This document shows positions 22,108 to 32,416 of a stretch of DNA of 64,000 bases, one piece after another. How positions within the stretch are numbered: position 1 is the stretch's first letter; each line of letters opens with the position of its first letter. A program made the translations under genes and the position numbers. Under the pieces are notes generated by a model that had not been told where the DNA came from, did not search any database, and saw only the letters and a list, made by a program, of their open reading frames with translations. Origin of the DNA: Paguma larvata (lineage: Eukaryota; Chordata; Mammalia; Carnivora; Viverridae); assembly GCA_030068075.1 (NCBI GenBank), contig CM057843.1:36179332-36243331 (forward strand), in the 5' to 3' direction.

Positions 22108-22322
22108 TTTTTTAATTTTTTAACGTTTTTATTTATTTTTTGAGACATAGAGACAGAGCGTGAGCATGAGTAGGGCAGAGAGAGGGAGACACAGAATCCG
22201 AAGCAGGCTCCAGGCTCTGCGCCGGCAGCACAGAGCCCAACGCGGGGCTCAAACTCACAGACCGTGAGATCATGACCTGAGCCGAAGTCGGCCGCCTAAC
22301 CAACTGAGCCACCCAGGTGCCC
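22108..22322 (-). repeat. CAN-SINE, reverse, inserted in the tail of a short SINE
   Basis: AGGGATTACTTTTTT on both sides (22,093-22,107 and 22,323-22,337) is a perfect target duplication. Confidence 0.96.
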
Positions 22323-22436
22323 AGGGATTACTTTTTTAAAAACCACGGATGTGGGAGAAGATGTGGAGAAATTAGAAACCACGTGGTTTACGAGTGAGAA
22401 TGTAAAATGGTGCAGCCGCTGTAGAAAACACTGGCA

Positions 22437-22624
22437 GGGGCACTTGGGTGGCTCGGCCGAGAGTCCGACTTTGGCCCAAGTCATGCTCTCTCAGTTTGTG
22501 AGTTCGAGCCCCACATCGGGCTTGCTGCTGTCAGTGCAGAGCCTGCTTCGGATCCTCTGTCCCTCTCTCTATGCCCCTCCCCTGTTTGCTCTCTGTCAAA
22601 ATTGAATAGACATTCAAAAAAAAA
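22437..22624 (+). repeat. CAN-SINE, slightly shortened head
   Basis: GGGGCACTTGGGTGGCTCGG then GAGAGTCCGACTTTGGCCC. Flanks GAAAACACTGGC (left) and AAAAACACTATG (right) suggest the duplication. Confidence 0.9.
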
Positions 22625-23209
22625 ACACTATGTCGGTTCCTCAAAAGATGAAACAGAATTAGCATATGACCTAGCAACTTGACTACTAATATACCCAAAA
22701 GAATCAAAAGCAAGGACTCAAACACCTAATTTATTTGTAGACCCTTATTCGCATGCGGATTCTTCACAATAGCAAAAATGTAGGAGCGACCCAAGTGTCC
22801 ATCAACAGATGAATAGATTAAAAAAAAAAAAGCGACCTACACATACAATGGAATATTATCCAGCCTTGAAAAGAAAGGGAGTGCTGAGACCTGTTACACC
22901 ATGGATGGACCCCGAGGACATTATGTTAAGTGAGATAAGCCAGGACCAAAACCACAAATTAGATCTGCTGTTATTTGTATGAGGTACCTAAGTTAACCAA
23001 ATTCATACAAAGTAGAAGGTAATTGCCAGGGCTGGTGGGAGGGGAGAATGGGGGGTTCTTGTTAAATACAGTGTTCAGTTTCGCAAGAAACAGTTATGGA
23101 GAGAATTCACACAACATTGTGAATGTACTTAATGTTCAACTGTACACTTTGAAAATGATTAAAATGCTGAATTTTATGTGTTTCTTACCACAATAAAAGA
23201 ATATTTTAT

Positions 23210-23487
23210 GGGGCGCCTGGGTGGTTCAGTCAGTTGAGTGGCCGACTTCGGCTCAGGTCATGATCTCGCGGTCTGTGAGTTCGAGCCCCGCGCCGGACTC
23301 TGTGCTGATGGCTCAGAGCCTGGAGCCTGCTTCACATTCTGTGCTGGGCTCTGTGCTGACAGCTCAGAGCCTGGAGCCTGCTTCACATTCTGTGTCTCCC
23401 TCTCTCTCTGCCCCTCCCCCGCTCATGCTCTGTCTCTCTCTGTCTCAAAAATAAATAAACATTAAAAAAACATTTAAAAAAAAAAGT
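23210..23487 (+). repeat. CAN-SINE with internal 51-bp tandem duplication
   Basis: The block starting CTCTGTGCTGA occurs twice in tandem (23,298-23,348 and 23,349-23,399), lengthening the element by 51 bp. The two units differ at only a few sites. Confidence 0.95.
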
Positions 23488-23497
23488 ATTTTATTTA

Positions 23498-23624
23498 GGG
23501 GCGCCTGGGTGGCTCCATCCGTTGTGCGTCTGACTTCAGCTCAGGTCCCGATGTGGTGGTTCACAAGTTCAAGCCCCGCGTCGGACTCTATTTTGACAGC
23601 TCAGAGCCTGGAACCTACTTCGAG

Positions 23625-23663
<39 letters not shown>

Positions 23664-23758
23664 TCTCTCTCTCTCTCTCTCTCTCTGCCCCTCCCCTGCT
23701 CATAATCTGTTTCTCTCTCTCTCAAAAATAAAAAAGACATTTAAAAAAAATTTTTTAA
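23498..23758 (+). repeat. CAN-SINE with (GT)n expansion
   Basis: GGGGCGCCTGGGTGGCTCCA start. The TCTGTGTCTCCC part of the body has expanded into a GT repeat. Confidence 0.94.
23628..23662. repeat. (GT)n microsatellite inside a SINE
   Basis: About 17 GT units, directly followed by a (CT)n run. Confidence 0.95.
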
Positions 23759-23804
23759 TGGTTAAGATGGTAAATTGTATGTTAGGTGTACTTTACTACA
23801 TTTT

Positions 23805-23977
23805 TAAAAATGTTTATGTATTTTGATAGAGCGCACAAGCAGGAGAGGACCAGAGAAAGATGCTCCCCCTTGTCAGCCAGAGCCTGACAAAGGGCTCAGT
23901 CTCACCAACCTTGAGATCATGACCTGGGCTGAAATGAAGAGTCAGACACTTAACCACCTGAGCCATCCAGGCACCCA
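23805..23977 (-). repeat. CAN-SINE, reverse, diverged
   Basis: Left end AATGTTTATGTATTTTGATA, right end TGAGCCATCCAGGCACCC. The body is shortened. Confidence 0.82.
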
Positions 23978-24020
23978 CGTGATTTTTAAAATAAAAACAA
24001 ATTTCAAAAGACAAACTAGG

Positions 24021-24260
24021 CTGGTGAGCCTGAGTGGTTCAGTCAGTTGAGCGTCCAACTTAAGCTCAGGTCATGATCTCGCGGTTCGTGGGTTCGAGCC
24101 CCATGTCGGGCTCTGTGCTCACAGCTCAGAGCCTAGAACCTGTGTCAGATTCGGCGTTTCCTCTCTCTGCCCCTCCGCTGCTCACGCTCTGTCCCCCGCT
24201 CTCTCTCTCTCTAAAAAGTAAATAAACACTAGATAAAAAAATTTATTAAAAAAAAGTTTT
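24021..24260 (+). repeat. CAN-SINE, first of three in a nested run
   Basis: The head is diverged (CTGGTGAGCCTGAGTGGTTC). The left flank AAAAGACAAACTAG reappears as AAAAGACAAACCAG only after the third SINE (24,783), so the next two copies inserted into this one's A-rich tail. Confidence 0.9.
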
Positions 24261-24261
24261 A

Positions 24262-24530
24262 GGGGCGCCTGGGTGGCTCAGTCGGTTAAGCGTCCGACTT
24301 CGGCTCAGGTCATGATCTCACGGTCTGTGAGTTCGAGCCCCGCGTCGGGCTCTGTGCTGATAGCTCAGAGCCTGGAGCCTGCTTCAGATTCTGTGTCTCC
24401 CTCTCTCTGATCCTTCCCCACTCATGCTTTGTCTCTCCTGCTCTCAAAAATAAATTAAAAAAAAAACATTAAAAAAATTTAATAAAAATAAATAAATAAA
24501 TAAATAAAGTTTTAAAAATTTATTTAAAAA
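24262..24530 (+). repeat. CAN-SINE, second of three, near consensus
   Basis: GGGGCGCCTGGGTGGCTCAG with an intact head, and an (AAAT)n-rich tail at 24,480-24,510. Confidence 0.95.
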
Positions 24531-24535
24531 AAGGG

Positions 24536-24782
24536 GGGGCGCCTGGGTGGCTCAATCGGTTAAGAGGCCGACTTCGGCTCAGGTCATGATCTCACGGTCT
24601 GTGAGTTCAAGCCCCGCGTCGGGCTCTGTGCTGATGGCTCAGAGCCTGCAGCCTGCTTCAGATTCTGTATCTCCCTCTCTCTCTGCCCTTCCCTTGCTCA
24701 ACGCTCTGTCTCTATGTCTCTCAAAAATAAATAAAAATGTTAAAAAAATTATAAAAAGTAATTAAACATTAAAAAAGAAAAA
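24536..24782 (+). repeat. CAN-SINE, third of three
   Basis: It follows a short G run. The head reads GGTGGCTCAATCGGTTAAGA, with a long A-rich tail. Confidence 0.94.
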
Positions 24783-26089
24783 AAAAGACAAACCAGACAA
24801 AAACTAACCCAAACGAAGTAGGCTTTACCACAAAAAGCATCACTAGAAATATTTATGAGAGACAAATCATACTGATAATATGCTTAATTCACCAAGAAGA
24901 TACAACAATTCTAAATTGGGACAAGCCTAATACACATATCCTCAAAATCTACGAAGCAAAACCATGGACAGAATTGCAAGACCATAGGACAAGTCTACAA
25001 TTCTAGCACAAGATTGGTGTGTCGGCAACCGTTAGATCACACAGATGTAAGCTGGTAAGAAGTAGATTCAGATACCCGGATACGCAAAGCGTTACCTAAT
25101 AGATATATACACATAGAACACTGAGCTCGCAACTGCAGGTCACAGATTCTTTTCACGTGAACATGGAATGTTTACGAAAATGCCAGGCAATATAGCAAGT
25201 CTCAACAAATTTCAAATGCTCTGAATTATACAGAGTACATTCCCAGACGATGATGCAATTAAGCTAGAAAATGAGAAGAAAAACAGTAAGTAAAAAAAAA
25301 TACCTACATATTTGAAAACTATATATACTTCTGAATGTAACTCGTGGATTTTTTTTTTTTTTAATCGCAATAGGGGACGCTGGGGTGGCTCGGTAGGTTG
25401 TGTCTGACTTTCCCGCAGGTCATCTCCTGGCTCTTGGGTTCGAGCCCTGCAGGCCTGGAGCCTGCTTGAGATTCTGTGGCTCTCTCTCTGCCCCTCCCCA
25501 GCTCACGCTCTGTCTCTCTCTCTCTCAAAAATAACATTTTAAAAATATATATTTTTAATCACAATAGGAATTAGAAAATATTTTAAACTGAAAAAAATTT
25601 TTTGAATACTGCATTCTCAAAGTAAGATGCAACTAAAGCCATGCTAACATGGAAAGTTCTATTTTTTAAGACATGTAATAGAAAATAAGATAAGAATAAG
25701 CAAAAGTATTCTTCATGAGAAATTAGAAAAAGAGCAGCTAATTAAGCACAATGAAAGTGCTAATAATTGGAAACAAAGTCAAAAGTTCGTTCTTCGATGA
25801 GGCTAATAAAATTATTAACCCCCTGGTGAGACTAATTTCAAAAAGCACAAATAACGCCAAATAATTTTAAAGGGAACATTTCTACAGATTATTCAATCAT
25901 TGCCAAGATAATGAGATAATACTATGAGCTTTATGTCAATAAGTCTAAAAATTTGATTAAAATAGACCAAGTCCTTGAGAATACAGTTCACCAATAAAAA
26001 ATATAAAGGAACATAAAACGATAAGAAACTTAAAACCTGAATAGTCCTATCTCCACTGTTTAAAATTAAGTCTATAATTTAAATCTTCA
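24783..26089 (+). mobile_element. L1 ORF2 (early-middle part), degraded
   Basis: TTCACCAAGAAGATACAACA, CTAAAGCCATGCTAACATGG, AAAGTCAAAAGTTCGTTCTT and TTTATGTCAATAAGTCTAAA follow ORF2 between the endonuclease and reverse transcriptase domains. It is full of frameshifts, and a SINE sits inside. Confidence 0.8.
25373..25551 (+). repeat. CAN-SINE with shortened body
   Basis: GGGGACGCTGGGGTGGCTCGG start. Flanks TTTTTAATCGCAATAG (left) and TTTTTAATCACAATAG (right). The CTGTGCTGACAGCTC segment is deleted. Confidence 0.94.
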
Positions 26090-26196
26090 GGGGTGCCTGG
26101 TTAGCTCAGTCGGTGAAGCACGCAACTCTCCACATCAGGTTTGTGAGTTCAGGCTCGACGTTGGGAGTGGAGATCACTTAAAAATAAAATCTTTTA
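26090..26196 (+). repeat. Short, older tRNA-derived SINE
   Basis: GGGTGCCTGGTTAGCTCAGT to TGGAGATCACTTAAAAATAAAATC. Confidence 0.82.
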
Positions 26197-26208
26197 AAAT
26201 AACAATTA

Positions 26209-26427
26209 GGAGCGCCTGGGTGGCTCAGTTGGTTAAGCGTCTGACTTGGGTTCAGGTTGTGATCTCACAGCTCATGGGTTCGAGCCCTGCATGGGGCTCT
26301 GTGCTGATGGCTCAGCACCTGGAGCCTGCTTTGGATTCTGTCTCCCTCTCTCTCTGCCCTCCCCCACTTGCACTCTGTCTCTCTCTGTCTCAAAAACAAA
26401 CAAACATTAAAAAAAAATTTTTTTAAT
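26209..26427 (+). repeat. CAN-SINE, full length
   Basis: GGAGCGCCTGGGTGGCTCAG start, with GGTTCAGGTTGTGATCTC in the head. Confidence 0.93.
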
Positions 26428-26434
26428 GTATTTC

Positions 26435-26617
26435 TGGGGACTCTTGATTTCGGCTCAAATTATGATCTCATGGTTCATGAGGCTGAGTCCCATGTCAGGC
26501 ACCACACTGATAGCGTGGAGATTGCTTGGGGTTCTCTCCCTCGTTCTCTGCCCCCCACCACTCACATGTGTCCACGTATACATTCTTTCTCTCAAAATAA
26601 ATAAACCTTTTTTTTTT
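26435..26617 (+). repeat. 5'-truncated CAN-SINE
   Basis: It begins near GGGGACTCTTGATTTCGGCTC, missing the first ~30 bases, and ends CTCAAAATAAATAAACC. Confidence 0.85.
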
Positions 26618-26633
26618 TTTTAATTTAAAAATA

Positions 26634-26880
26634 GGGGCATCTGGGTCGCTCAATCAGCTAAGCCTCTGACTTCGGCTCAGGCCATCATCTCACGGTTCGT
26701 GGGTTCGAGCCCCACCTCAGGCTCTGTGCTGACAGAGGCTGGAGCCTGCTTCAGATTCTGTGTCTCTCTCTCTCTCTGCCCTTCCCCTGCTCACGCTCTA
26801 TCTCTATGTCTCTCAAAAGTAAATAAACGTTAAAAAAAATTAAAAAAAAAAAAAAAAAGAAAGAAAGAAAGAAAGGAAAA
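26634..26880 (+). repeat. CAN-SINE with (GAAA)n tail
   Basis: GGGGCATCTGGGTCGCTCAA start. The tail changes from poly-A to GAAAGAAAGAAAG. Confidence 0.93.
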
Positions 26881-27560
26881 CCTAAATAAATAGGGGCACA
26901 CCATGTGTGGCAGGCATGAAAATGCTACCTGGATGCCCTCGGGGAGGAACTTTCTGCCCAGCGTCCAACTACCAGCTCCTTCAGGATCTGTCTCAGCCAC
27001 AGAGCTGCCTTGCCTGAGGGCACTTGGGTCCCAGAGCAGCACACATCCAGTGACTAAATGAGACAGGAACATGAAAGCACCATTTCGACCGAATGCAGGA
27101 CACTCCAAAGCCCTTGGGACTGAAGGCAACTCCCTGCCACATTATTGACCGAAGTTTTGTTGGACCAGCATCGCTGTTTTCACTCCTTCCTCCGCGTGAT
27201 CTTGCTGCCTCCCCTTCCTTTCACAAGTATCTCTAAACATCTTGCACCCAACCCAGTGTTTCCGCCTCTGCTTCTAAAGAGCATAACCCACCACAGCTGA
27301 CACCAGCAGTGCCAGAGAGCAGGTGACAAGATGGGTTTGGAATAGGCTGGCAAGGAGGTCCCTTTCACTGGTGGTGAGTTGGCAGGTCTCAAAACAGCCC
27401 TTGACATAAGGCGCTGGTTCAGGTGCTCGTAGTCTTCCTGTGGGTCCATGAGAATGTGTGCCCGGGGCCAAGTGAAAGCACTAGCTGAGGTAGTGTGTCA
27501 GGCACATGAGGTTTTTGGAGGAAATAGTTACTATGGAGGTAACAGGTATGGATGCCGATC
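26881..27560. other. Old unclassified sequence, no gene seen
   Basis: 26,890-27,135 looks like an ancient interspersed repeat I cannot name. The rest has no supported feature. Short open frames overlap in both directions. Confidence 0.35.
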
Positions 27561-27576
27561 GAAAATTATAGTGATG

Positions 27577-27783
27577 AGGCGCCTGGGTGGCTCAGCCGGT
27601 TGAGCGCCCGACTTCAGCTCAGGTCATGATCTGGCTCATGGGTTCGGGCCCCGCGTCAGGCTCTGTGCTGACAACTCAGAGCCTGGAGCCTGCTTCAGAT
27701 TCTGTGTCTCCCTCTCTCTCTGCCCCTCCCCCACTCATACTATGTTTCTCTTTGTCTCAAAAATGAACATTAAAAATTTTTAA
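27577..27783 (+). repeat. CAN-SINE, full length
   Basis: Flanks GAAAATTATAGTGATG (27,561-27,576) and GAAAATTATCGTGAG (from 27,784). The head is near consensus. Confidence 0.95.
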
Positions 27784-27798
27784 GAAAATTATCGTGAG

Positions 27799-28860
27799 TG
27801 TTCTACAAGAAGGTGATGAACAGGGGGAGGTAATAGAAATGGCAATGGAAAGCCAGGTGTGCAAAACCGACCCCTCGGTTGCACATAACAAAGAGCTCAT
27901 CTCCCACACGGGCAAAGCAGAGAAAGCTAAGGACCAAGCCAAAGAAGGTTAAACGCCCAACAAACTCTGGTCTGTTATGTCAGGACCCTAGATGGGATGA
28001 AGACCTATGGACGATAGCTCTGGAAATTACTTCCTAGACTCCTGTGAACCCACTGATGCCTGCAGAAGTGGCCCATCACCCCCGAACCCCCCAAGTAGGA
28101 GCCTCTCCCTGAGAAGGGTACAGGCCCCTCTCAGAATTCCGCCTCCTTGGCCACTGTGCCTATAACTAGCTTAAGTCGCAGATTATGGCAGCCAGGGACA
28201 CGCCAAGGGGATCTTACCCTGTAAAAGGGCTGCAAGACCTCTCTGGTAGGCACGGCAGCAGCCAGGGACTGGATTCTAAGAACGCTTGATCAGAGGGGCC
28301 AGAAGATTAAATCGGGTACAGAGTCTATCGACTTGGGCGTGCTCTGCCGAGATACGGGACTTAATGCTCTGTTAAGGATCCAGAATTTCCATGATAGAAG
28401 GTGGAGAAGTAAAAGGTTTAGGGTAGTAGGAACACTGAACAGCAAGACCGCCAGACAGTTGTTGTGTTTCACAGAAAGGCTCAAAAGACGTCTTATTTAC
28501 CAGGCCATAAGGTGTCTGCTGCTTAGAAGGGCACCAGCTCCACCGAGAAGTTCAATAATGGTGACTGTCCTAGGTAAGCCAAGGCTGACAATAGAGCAGG
28601 CTGTTACAGAACCAAGGGACTGAATTTTTTTTTCATTTGATTTCATTTTAATTAATCTCATTTAAATGCCCCCCAAGTAGTTACTATATGGGACAATTCA
28701 GAAGCAGAAGATAATACCAGAAACTATCTCCACAACCTGAGGATAAGAAGAACTTCTTAAACAGAACCAAAAAACAAAACAAAACAAAAAAACACTAATC
28801 AAACGGAAAACAATAAACTTCACTATCTTAAGAATTACTGTACTTCTAAAGGTATCATTT
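27799..28860. other. Unclassified stretch, no gene seen
   Basis: Mixed single-copy-looking DNA. A 96-codon plus frame at 28,333-28,623 has no recognisable content and no splice context. Poly-T and AC-rich spots lie near 28,627 and 28,770. Confidence 0.4.
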
Positions 28861-28873
28861 AAAAAGCACAAAG

Positions 28874-29120
28874 GGGGCGCCTGGGTGGCTCAGTCGGTTA
28901 AATGGCCGACTTGGGCTCAGGTCATGATCTTGCGGTCTGTGAGTTCGAGCCCCGCGTCGGGCTCTGTGCTGACAGCTCAGAACCCGGAGCCTGCTTCGGA
29001 TTCTGTGTCCTCTTCTCTCTCTGCCCTTCTCCTGATCACGCTCTGTCTCTATCTCTCAAAAATAAATAAACGTTAAAAAAATTATTAAAAAAAAATAAAA
29101 AAAAATAATAAATAAAAAAA
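28874..29120 (+). repeat. CAN-SINE, near consensus
   Basis: The left flank AAAAAGCACAAAGG (28,861) recurs at 29,126 after a long A/AAT-rich tail. This right flank was later the target of the tRNA-Phe insertion. Confidence 0.95.
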
Positions 29121-29138
29121 AAATAAAAAGCACAAAGG

Positions 29139-29190
29139 CTCGATCCCGGGTTTCGGCACCAAAAAAAAAATAATAATAAAAAAATAAAAT
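29139..29190 (+). pseudogene. Retroposed 3' end of tRNA-Phe with CCA and poly(A)
   Basis: 29,140-29,161 matches the last 22 nt of mature cytosolic tRNA-Phe(GAA): half of the T arm, the 3' acceptor strand (GGGTTTCGGCA) and the CCA that is added after transcription. An A-rich tail runs to 29,190. AAATAAAAAGCACAAAGG occurs on both sides (29,121-29,138 and 29,191-29,208). This fits LINE-driven insertion of a tRNA fragment. It cannot act as a tRNA, since the D and anticodon arms are absent. Confidence 0.85.
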
Positions 29191-29209
29191 AAATAAAAAG
29201 CACAAAGGC

Positions 29210-29660
29210 GAGTTACAAGTGTGAAGAGATATTTGCAACACATTTAAGAAAGGGCTCGTATATAAATCTGTTCCCATAAAAAAATAAGTAAGCCCCTATG
29301 CTTACGTAATGGCATACCACACAGCAATGAAAAAGAATGAACTACTGTTTCCTGGAACTACATAAATGAACCGCAAAACAATGCTGAGCCTAACACGCCA
29401 ATTACAATACAGTCTATACTATGTAAGTCCATTTATACAAAGCTGAAAATGCAAACAAAACTCTAGTGTTGACGTGTATCCCTGCTTACCGAGGAGATGA
29501 TTAATTACCTCCAAAAGGAAGTAGGAGGCGAGGTGCGAGTTCTAAGTCGCTCGACTAAATGTTTTGTGACATGGCTCTTTCCATAAAACAGTGAGTTGAA
29601 CATCATCTCACATGCTTTTCTGGACGGGTGTTCTATCTCACAATGAAAAAGTTTAAAACA
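29210..29660 (+). mobile_element. L1 3' fragment
   Basis: AGAGATATTTGCAACACATT, GGCATACCACACAGCAATGA, CAATGCTGAGCCTAACACGC and TGTAAGTCCATTTATACAAA are diverged L1 3' text, in the sense direction. Confidence 0.72.
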
Positions 29661-29669
29661 GAAAAACTT

Positions 29670-29826
29670 GGGGGCGCCTGGGTGGCTCCAGGGGTTAAGC
29701 CAACGACTCTTGATCTTGGCTCAGGCAATGACCTCACGAACATGGAGATGGAGCCCTTTGAGAGCCTGCTTGGGTTTCTCTCTCTCCCTCGCTGACTGCC
29801 CCTCTCCCCCGCCTCAAAACAAACAT
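29670..29826 (+). repeat. CAN-SINE, internally shortened
   Basis: GGGGCGCCTGGGTGGCTCCA start, GACTCTTGATCTTGGCTCAGG head variant, abrupt end CCTCAAAACAAACATTTG. Confidence 0.87.
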
Positions 29827-29827
29827 T

Positions 29828-30110
29828 TGGGGTATTCAGTCAGTTCAGCGTCCGACGTCGGCTCAGGTCATGATCTCACGGTCTGTGAGTTCGAGCCCGG
29901 CGTCGGGCTCTGTGCTGACAGCTGGGAGCCTGGAGCCTGTTTCAGATTCTGTGTCTCTCCCTCTCTCTGCCCCTCCCATGCTCATCCTCTGTCTCTCTCT
30001 GTCTCTCAGTAATAAATACATGTTAAAAAAAAATTAAAAAATAAATACACATTAAAAAACAGTTCAAAATAAATAAACATTTATAAATAAATAAACAAAA
30101 CAAACAGTTA
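29828..30110 (+). repeat. CAN-SINE with long degenerate tail
   Basis: Its start is shortened (GGGTATTCAGTCAGTTCAGC), joined directly to the tail of the previous SINE. The tail holds three AATAAATACACATT-like units. Confidence 0.88.
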
Positions 30111-30382
30111 TAAAATATTAGGCTGAATGCTTGCCCAATATTTGGTTTTGTATATATGTATTTGGTATTTAGGCCCCTTTTTGGGTTTTTTTACCATGTT
30201 CTTTTCATTTATTTAACTTCAGTGATACCCTACAGGGGGTCCTAACGCTTATCTACTCATGCCCGGCCGGACCGTGTGGATGGTGTTGACATTCTGGGGT
30301 TCCCAGAGGCCCGGACGGCAGCCGGAGACCCGGTGTGTGCGTGGACACAGGAGACCTGGAGAAGGAGCAGCACCTGTGAATC

Positions 30383-30427
<45 letters not shown>

Positions 30428-30564
30428 CATGGGAGTTTCTCCTTTCAGCCTCAGGGAAGGCGGGACAGGAGAAGCCGTCCCTCACTCCAGTGTTGTGGTC
30501 CTGTCACCCACTCTCCCCAGCTGTCTGTGGGGGAGAAAGGGAAGACGGTCCTTTCTGCCAACTC
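30111..30564. other. Unclassified stretch with (CA)n
   Basis: A (CA)n run of about 18 units lies at 30,385-30,421. The open frames here cross that repeat and are not credible genes. Confidence 0.5.
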
Positions 30565-30914
30565 ACTAAGCATTTTCAAAGTTTCTACCGTTGCCAAGGG
30601 CCGGGGGCAGGAAAGAACGGAGAGCTGTCGTTTCGTGGGCACGGCGTTGGTCTCCGGAGTGATGAACGTGTTTTGGAACCACAGGTGGTGGAGTAAAAAC
30701 CCGTGTACTACCTGCCGCTGAATTGGACGCTTTAAAACGATGCATCTTAGGGGCGCCTGGCTGATTTGGTCAGTGGAACGTGAACTCTTGATCTTGGGGT
30801 TGTAAGTTTGAGCCCCTGTTGGGTGTAGAGAGTATTTTTTTAAAATAGTATCCTTTTAAAAAATGGTTAAGCTCCTGTGAATTTTATCCCAACTTACAAA
30901 TTAATAAAAACATT
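30565..30914 (+). mobile_element. L1 3' end, split by a short SINE
   Basis: CTGCCGCTGAATTGGACGCT before the SINE and AAATGGTTAAGCTCCTGTGA with TTAATAAAAACATT after it are the two parts of an L1 terminus. Confidence 0.65.
30750..30857 (+). repeat. Short, older tRNA-derived SINE
   Basis: GGGGCGCCTGGCTGATTTGG to GGGTGTAGAGAGTATTTTTT. Confidence 0.82.
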
Positions 30915-31117
30915 GGGGCGCGTGGGTGGCTCAGTTGGTTGAGTGTCCGACTCTGATTTCGGCTCAGGTCATGGTCCCGTGGTTCTTGGGGGTCAAGCCC
31001 TGAGTTGGATTCTGCGCTGACAGTGTGGAGCCTGCTTGGGATTCTCTCTCTCCCTTTCTCTGTGCTCTTCCTTCACTCTCTCTCTCTCTCTCTCTGAAAA
31101 TAAATGAATAAAAATTT
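30915..31117 (+). repeat. CAN-SINE, older variant
   Basis: GGGGCGCGTGGGTGGCTCAG with GACTCTGATTTCGGCTCAGG and a GACAGTGTGGAGCCTGCTTGG body. Confidence 0.92.
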
Positions 31118-31125
31118 TTAATATA

Positions 31126-31330
31126 TTTTTAAATGTTTATTTGTTTCTGAGACAGAGAGAAAGACAGAGCAAATGGTGGCAAGTCAGAGTAAGAGACACA
31201 GAATCCGAAGCAGGCTCCGGGCTCTGAGCTGTCAGCACGGAGCCCGACGCGGGGCTCGAACCCATGAACCGTGAGATCATGACCTGAGCTGAAGTCCGAC
31301 GCTTAACCGACTGAGCCGCCCAGGTGCCCC
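31126..31330 (-). repeat. CAN-SINE, reverse, tail-to-tail with the previous copy
   Basis: The T-rich left end meets the A-rich tail of the preceding SINE, forming an A/T-rich inverted junction. It ends CCGCCCAGGTGCCCC. Confidence 0.93.
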
Positions 31331-31460
31331 GAGGAGTTTGGCTTTTCCAGATTCCACGTGCAAGCGAGATCACGCAGTGTTTGTCTTTCTGTGTCTGGCT
31401 TATTTCACTCGGCGTCATGTCCTCCAGCTTCGCCCATGCTGTTTTTGCTTTTCAGTCTTG
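31331..31460 (-). mobile_element. L1 3' fragment, reverse
   Basis: TTTGTCTTTCTGTGTCTGGC and TTATTTCACTCGGCGTCATG are the reverse complement of the L1 3' end (CTGAGTGAAATAAGCCAGAC type). Confidence 0.78.
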
Positions 31461-32401
31461 TATCCACCCCCTTGCCTTCTCTCTGCCGGTCGGATATTGT
31501 CTGTGGGGCGGTGAGCGTGAGCGTGCACGGGCACCTCCGTGCTTTGCCTCTGCCTCGTCCTCTGACCTTTCGCAGGCTTTCCTGTGGGGAGCGGGCGTTG
31601 CTGAGTCCGCAGGTCTGCAGGCGGCCTCGCACTGATCACGAGAGGAAGCGAGGCTTCCTGGGGTCCTGAATCAGCAGAGCAGGAAGGAAATAAAAAGGCC
31701 ACAGGACTGTTGAAGAAGAAAGAAGAAGACGACTTGAAGGCAGAATGCTTACCTCTAGGGACAGATCTGAGAAGCAGAAGCCGGGGTATGCCTGGGGTCC
31801 CAGCATCTGTGGATAGAGGCAGAGACTCCAGAGCGAGGCTCCCGCGATGCTATTTCCTCCGATCAAATGACCCCGGGTGGGTCCCGTGCCCCTTTCTCCG
31901 CTGCAGTTTCCCCATCTGTAAAATGGGAATGATAAAACAGCCTTCCCCCTTGATTGCGGTGAGGCTCCTAGGCGACCCAAACCAGAGCTCGGCTGGGGTG
32001 ACTCTGTAACAAGGTTACCTCTTACTGCTTGCAAACATTTCGGTCTCAAAGCTGAGAACTGGAAAATGTCCATTTATTTTCTTCCTGCCTTTCATCTCTT
32101 GTGTTCCGGTTAATAATTAATATCAAACGAGCAAACCAACAAACAAACCAGAAACACCCTGCTAGCCTATTTTTGGCGTTTGCTCCTGAACCAAGATCTC
32201 TTCCACGGGAAAAGGGCACCCAAAGAGGGTGCGGTCTGAGGAAACGGTCATCCTCGGTCCTGTTGCCAGTGGAACCGAGGGCCACGAGCCCAAATCCCAA
32301 ATTCTAGTAGCGGAATATTCAGAGAGGATACTTTCATTCAACAAGCGCGGCAAGAAATACACAATTCAGGGATGAAGCCTCACGTGGCAAACCTCCTCTT
32401 T
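31461..32401. other. Unclassified stretch, possible MIR trace
   Basis: AGTTTCCCCATCTGTAAAATG at about 31,908 is a MIR core motif. The rest is unclassified, with overlapping short open frames on both strands. Confidence 0.4.
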
Positions 32402-32416
32402 AGAAGTGTTAGGATT

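Larger units (their letters stand above)
21965..23209 (+). mobile_element. L1 3' fragment, interrupted
   Basis: AACAAGTGTAGG is followed, beyond two SINEs, by GAAGATGTGGAGAAATTAGA. It continues after another SINE with CAGATGAATAGATTAAAAAA, ACATTATGTTAAGTGAGATA and the 3'UTR ending TTCTTACCACAATAAAAGA. Confidence 0.87.

Noticed and set aside
23221..23465. Pairs of 60-80 codon frames starting MAQSVK... or similar
   Set aside because: The same peptide recurs wherever a CAN-SINE lies in this orientation. They are SINE translations, not genes.
24262..24340. SINE heads as tRNA-Lys genes
   Set aside because: They have A/B-box-like text but do not fold as a full tRNA and are attached to SINE bodies in dozens of copies.
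30259..30696. 145-codon plus frame
   Set aside because: It crosses a (CA)n microsatellite (Thr-His repeat) and overlaps other frames.
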